From contig DAOUEW010000160.1 of NCBI GenBank assembly GCA_034430275.1, positions 1-8,540 on the forward strand: a stretch of 8,540 nt of DNA. Direction: 5' to 3'. The first letter of the stretch is position 1, and each line of letters opens with the position of its first letter. The position numbers and the translations under genes are program-made. The notes beneath the pieces were generated by a model. The model was given only the letters and a program-made list of their open reading frames with translations, had not been told where the DNA came from and made no database searches. The DNA comes from JAUVXJ01 sp034430275. Lineage in GTDB: Bacteria; Chloroflexota; Anaerolineae; UBA7937; B3-Chlor. Positions 5,719 to 8,540 of the stretch are shown here, one piece after another.

Positions 5719-8540
5719 GACCCCGAGAAGGCAGTACGCAGCGAAGCCCCCAGGATAGCCTCGGCCCTTAGGGAGGCGGCAGAGCGGGCGCGGAACGAGG
5801 CGGAGCTGCGCACGGCGGCGACGCGCATCATCGGCGACTTCGCGGAGCAACTCGATCTCGACCTGGACCTCCACGAGGAGTACACGTTGCTCTCCGGCCG
5901 GGCCGACGCTGTCTACAACCGCTTCGTGATCGAGTACGAGCCTCCCAGGTCCCTCAGAGATCGCAACACCCACAGCTCCAACGCCCACGCCATCGACCAG
6001 GTGAAGCAGTACCTGGAGGAGCTGAGCGAGGTGCAGAGGCGCAAGCTGAAGCGGTTGGCGGGGGCGGCGACCGACGGGCAGTACTTCATCTTCGCCCGGT
6101 TCCGCGATGGGCACTGGCGCGTGGACGACGCCCTGCCGGTGACGCCTTCTTCCACCGAGAGGTTTCTGCGCTACCTTACCTCTCTCAGCACCGAACTGCC
6201 CCTCACTCCGGACAACTTACTGAGAGACTTCGGCGAGGGCACCCCGGTGGCCGCGGGCTGTGTGGGCACCCTCTACGCTGCCCTCTCACGATCCGATCAT
6301 CCCAAGGTGACGAAGCTCTTCGACCAGTGGCAGCGGCAGTTCAGCGAGGTCTGTGGCTGGGAGAGGCAGTCCAGCCGTCTAGACACGTCGGCTCTGGCGT
6401 CCGCGTTCGGCGTGGACGAGGAAGACCCCGATCCCCTGCGTTTGTTCTTCGCCGTACACACCTACTACGCCACCTTCATCAAGCTGCTGGCCGTGCAGAT
6501 AGCCTCCTACTACGCCTTCCCCAGGTTGGGCACGGGGCTTGTCCAGGTAGCCAGCTACTCCAGCGAGAAGCTGTGCTCGTATCTGGAGAAGATGGAGCGG
6601 GGCGGCGTGTTCACCGACTTCGGTATCAGCAACTTCCTGGAAGGGGACTTCTTCGGGTGGTACCTGGACATCTGGACGGGGGAGATCGACCAGGCCATCC
6701 GGGAGGTGATCACTCAGCTCTCGCTCTACTCGCTGGTCACCCTGGACGTGGACCCCGAGGAGACGCGGGACCTGTTGAAGAAGCTCTACCAGAACCTGAT
6801 GCCCAGGAAGCTCCGCCACGCCCTGGGGGAGTACTACACGCCCGACTGGCTGGCGGAGAGGTTGCTGAACCAGTTGTGCGGCGCCCCAAAGCGGGGACAG
6901 CGGCCCAGTATCGACCCCAGCAAGCGTCTGCTGGACCCCGCCTGCGGCTCGGGCACCTTCCTGGTGCTGGCTATCCGCCGCATGAGGAACTGGGCCGAAG
7001 AGAGGATGATGCCCGAGTACGAGGTGTTGGAGAAGATCCTCTCCAACGTGGTGGGCTTCGACCTCAACCCGCTGGCGGTGATCTCGGCCAGGACCAACTA
7101 CCTCCTGGCTCTGGGGGACCTGATCCAGCACCGGCGCGGGGAGATCAGCACCCCCGTCTATCTGGCCGACTCCATCCTCACCCCCTCCACGGGGGAGACT
7201 CTCTTCGATCAGGACAGCTACAGCTTCAACACGGCGGTGGGCCGGTTCGCTGTGCCCAGGCTCCTGGTGGATGCCCAGGACATCGACCGCCTGGCGGGGA
7301 TGCTGGAGGAGTCTGTGGAGGTCGGGCTGACGGAGGAGCAGTTCCAGCATCGTGCGGCAGAGACCTTCCCGGTGCTGGCGGAAAACGAAGGGCAACTGGC
7401 CCTGGCCGGAGAGGTGTACCGTCAGTTGAAGGAACTGGACGAAGAGGGCATCAACGGCATCTGGGCCAGGGTGATCAAGAACGCCTTCGCACCGCTCTTC
7501 CAGGGGCGGTTTGACTACGTCATGGGCAACCCACCCTGGGTGAACTGGGAGAGCTTGCCAGAGGATTACAGGAGAGAAACCGTTCCTCTCTGGCATCAGC
7601 ACGGCATGCTGCCGGCAGGAGGCCTTGAGTCGATCCTGGGTGGCAGCAAGATGGATATCTCCATGTTGATGACGTTTGTGGCCATCGACCGGTACGTGCG
7701 AGACGGGGGGAAACTCGGGTTCCTGATTACTCAGTCGGTGTTCAAGACGTCCGGAGCGGGACAGGGCTTCCGAGCGTTCACGCCTGCTAGCGGCATCGCA
7801 GTTGGTCCACTGGTTGTGGATGACATGTCGGAATTGAAGCCTTTCCCGGGAGCTGCCAATCGAACTGCGATACTGGTGTTGCGGCGTGGGGCACGTGCAC
7901 GATATCCGGTCAAGTACATTCGGTGGCGGGGGGTGGGCGGCAGACGCACTATAGCGGAGGACTCCTCTCTTGAGGAGGTAGCGGCACTTACGGTGCGCCG
8001 CGTCCTCGACGCTGAACCTGTGGATGACTCGGATCCGACTTCAGCTTGGATTACGGGGTATCGCGCCGCGCTGAAGGCGGCGCGGAAGCTGATTGGGCCA
8101 TCCCCTTACGAGGCACATGAGGGCGTCAATACGGGGGGTGCCAACGCCGTATACTGGATCGACGTGCTACACGAGTCTCCAGGAGGCAGCTTGGTCGTAC
8201 GCAATGTCACCGAAGGAGCCAAGCGTAAGGTCGACGAGGTGGAGGCTGCGATTGAGGCCGAGTTGGTCTATCCGTTGCTTCGTGGTCGTGATGTGGACCG
8301 CTGGAGCGCCGTGCCGTCAATACACATACTGATGACCAAGGTTCCTGGCACCGCTGAGAAGGCCATCCCTGAGGCCGAGATGAGGCTAGCCTATCCCAAG
8401 ACCTACGCCTACTTCAACAGGTTTCGTAGCCCTCTGGGGCTCAGACGCGATGCAGTCCTCCTGCGACTGCGTGGCAGCATCCCCTTCTATTCAATGGGCG
8501 CGATCGCTGACCACACCTTTGTGCCGTACAGGGTTGTCTG
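5716..8540 (+). CDS. Single-chain restriction-modification-type protein: nuclease-like domain plus N6-adenine methyltransferase, 3'-truncated by window edge
   Basis: The frame runs 941 full codons from a TTG start without a stop and leaves through the right edge; relatives commonly exceed 1000 residues. Residues 1-140 resemble the N-terminal nuclease domain of HsdR-like and type IIG enzymes: GRADAVYNRFVIEYEPP at 61-77, a helix with DQVKQYL at 94-100, then ATDGQYFIFARF at about 119-130. A helical region follows. The methyltransferase core has LGEYYTP (370-376), the AdoMet-binding motif LLDPACGSGTFL (405-416), FDLNP (448-452) and the catalytic NPPW (605-608). These are signs of gamma-type N6-adenine methylases of the Eco57I/HsdM kind. 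GGSKMDIS (642-649) and GKLGFLITQSVF (665-676) continue the core. EGVNTGGANAVYW (802-814) and LLRGRD (854-859) mark the start of a target-recognition region. The protein should methylate adenine in a specific DNA site; cleavage is uncertain because the nuclease motif reads E-Y-E instead of E-x-K. Codon use changes sharply after about 7550. Alternatives are an orphan methylase or the methylase of a larger defence locus to the right. Confidence 0.88.
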   Translation, partial: MDPEKAVRSEAPRIASALREAAERARNEAELRTAATRIIGDFAEQLDLDLDLHEEYTLLSGRADAVYNRFVIEYEPPRSLRDRNTHSSNAHAIDQVKQYLEELSEVQRRKLKRLAGAATDGQYFIFARFRDGHWRVDDALPVTPSSTERFLRYLTSLSTELPLTPDNLLRDFGEGTPVAAGCVGTLYAALSRSDHPKVTKLFDQWQRQFSEVCGWERQSSRLDTSALASAFGVDEEDPDPLRLFFAVHTYYATFIKLLAVQIASYYAFPRLGTGLVQVASYSSEKLCSYLEKMERGGVFTDFGISNFLEGDFFGWYLDIWTGEIDQAIREVITQLSLYSLVTLDVDPEETRDLLKKLYQNLMPRKLRHALGEYYTPDWLAERLLNQLCGAPKRGQRPSIDPSKRLLDPACGSGTFLVLAIRRMRNWAEERMMPEYEVLEKILSNVVGFDLNPLAVISARTNYLLALGDLIQHRRGEISTPVYLADSILTPSTGETLFDQDSYSFNTAVGRFAVPRLLVDAQDIDRLAGMLEESVEVGLTEEQFQHRAAETFPVLAENEGQLALAGEVYRQLKELDEEGINGIWARVIKNAFAPLFQGRFDYVMGNPPWVNWESLPEDYRRETVPLWHQHGMLPAGGLESILGGSKMDISMLMTFVAIDRYVRDGGKLGFLITQSVFKTSGAGQGFRAFTPASGIAVGPLVVDDMSELKPFPGAANRTAILVLRRGARARYPVKYIRWRGVGGRRTIAEDSSLEEVAALTVRRVLDAEPVDDSDPTSAWITGYRAALKAARKLIGPSPYEAHEGVNTGGANAVYWIDVLHESPGGSLVVRNVTEGAKRKVDEVEAAIEAELVYPLLRGRDVDRWSAVPSIHILMTKVPGTAEKAIPEAEMRLAYPKTYAYFNRFRSPLGLRRDAVLLRLRGSIPFYSMGAIADHTFVPYRVV

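Noticed and set aside
6327..7514. A 395-codon open frame on the + strand starting ATG inside the methyltransferase gene
   Set aside because: It is in a different frame from the DPACGSGTF/NPPW protein, its product is dominated by Gly, Ala, Pro and Arg with no domain, and it is explained by the very high third-position G/C of the real gene.
6379..7602. A 407-codon open frame on the - strand
   Set aside because: It is antisense to the methyltransferase core, its product is rich in Gln, His, Val and Leu with no motif, and there is no promoter or ribosome-binding site of note.
5716..8540. BREX PglX or DISARM methylase
   Set aside because: No neighbouring BREX or DISARM gene is inside the window, and the nuclease-like N-terminus fits a type IIG-like protein better. 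The right flank is unseen, so this is not excluded.

Overview
This is a GC-rich bacterial chromosomal window. It holds four protein-coding genes, all on the + strand, and no RNA genes, CRISPR array or insertion sequence that I can see. The taxon cannot be fixed from sequence alone. High G/C at third codon positions, GTG and TTG starts, a RarA with the usual bacterial layout and a soluble multi-PAS GGDEF sensor would suit a Chloroflexota-type or similar GC-rich environmental bacterium, but this is a low-confidence inference.

Layout. 2-871 is the 3' part of a zinc-dependent medium-chain dehydrogenase that enters from the left edge. 1031-2362 is rarA, the AAA+ ATPase of replication-fork maintenance, with its own promoter and a GTG start. 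2673-5372 is an 899-residue cytosolic sensor (PAS-PAS-PAS-GAF-PAS-GGDEF) behind a near-consensus promoter and a leader of about 230 nt with several possible alternative stems. 5716 to the right edge is a reading frame of at least 941 codons from a TTG start. It has no stop before the edge and encodes a single-chain restriction-modification-type protein: an N-terminal nuclease-like domain, a helical region, an N6-adenine methyltransferase core (LGEYYTP, DPACGSGTF, NPPW) and the beginning of a target-recognition region.

Regulation. Each of the three downstream genes has a recognisable sigma70-type promoter with an exact 17-bp spacer (984-1012, 2406-2434, 5501-5529), so they look like separate transcription units rather than one operon. 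A strong hairpin at 5422-5458 probably ends the sensor transcript. The methyltransferase transcript would begin almost at a 13-bp imperfect stem (5542-5573), and its ribosome-binding site can itself be folded.

How the genes fit together. The dehydrogenase, RarA and sensor are ordinary core or semi-core functions with no obvious joint pathway. The last gene is the accessory, defence-type element. Its third-position G/C falls from 40/40 codons in a sample upstream of the methyltransferase core to 20/40 in a sample beyond the catalytic motif, which suggests a mosaic gene with an exchanged C-terminal half. If this window borders a new defence system, it lies to the right of position 8540; the part visible here is most like a type IIG restriction-modification enzyme.
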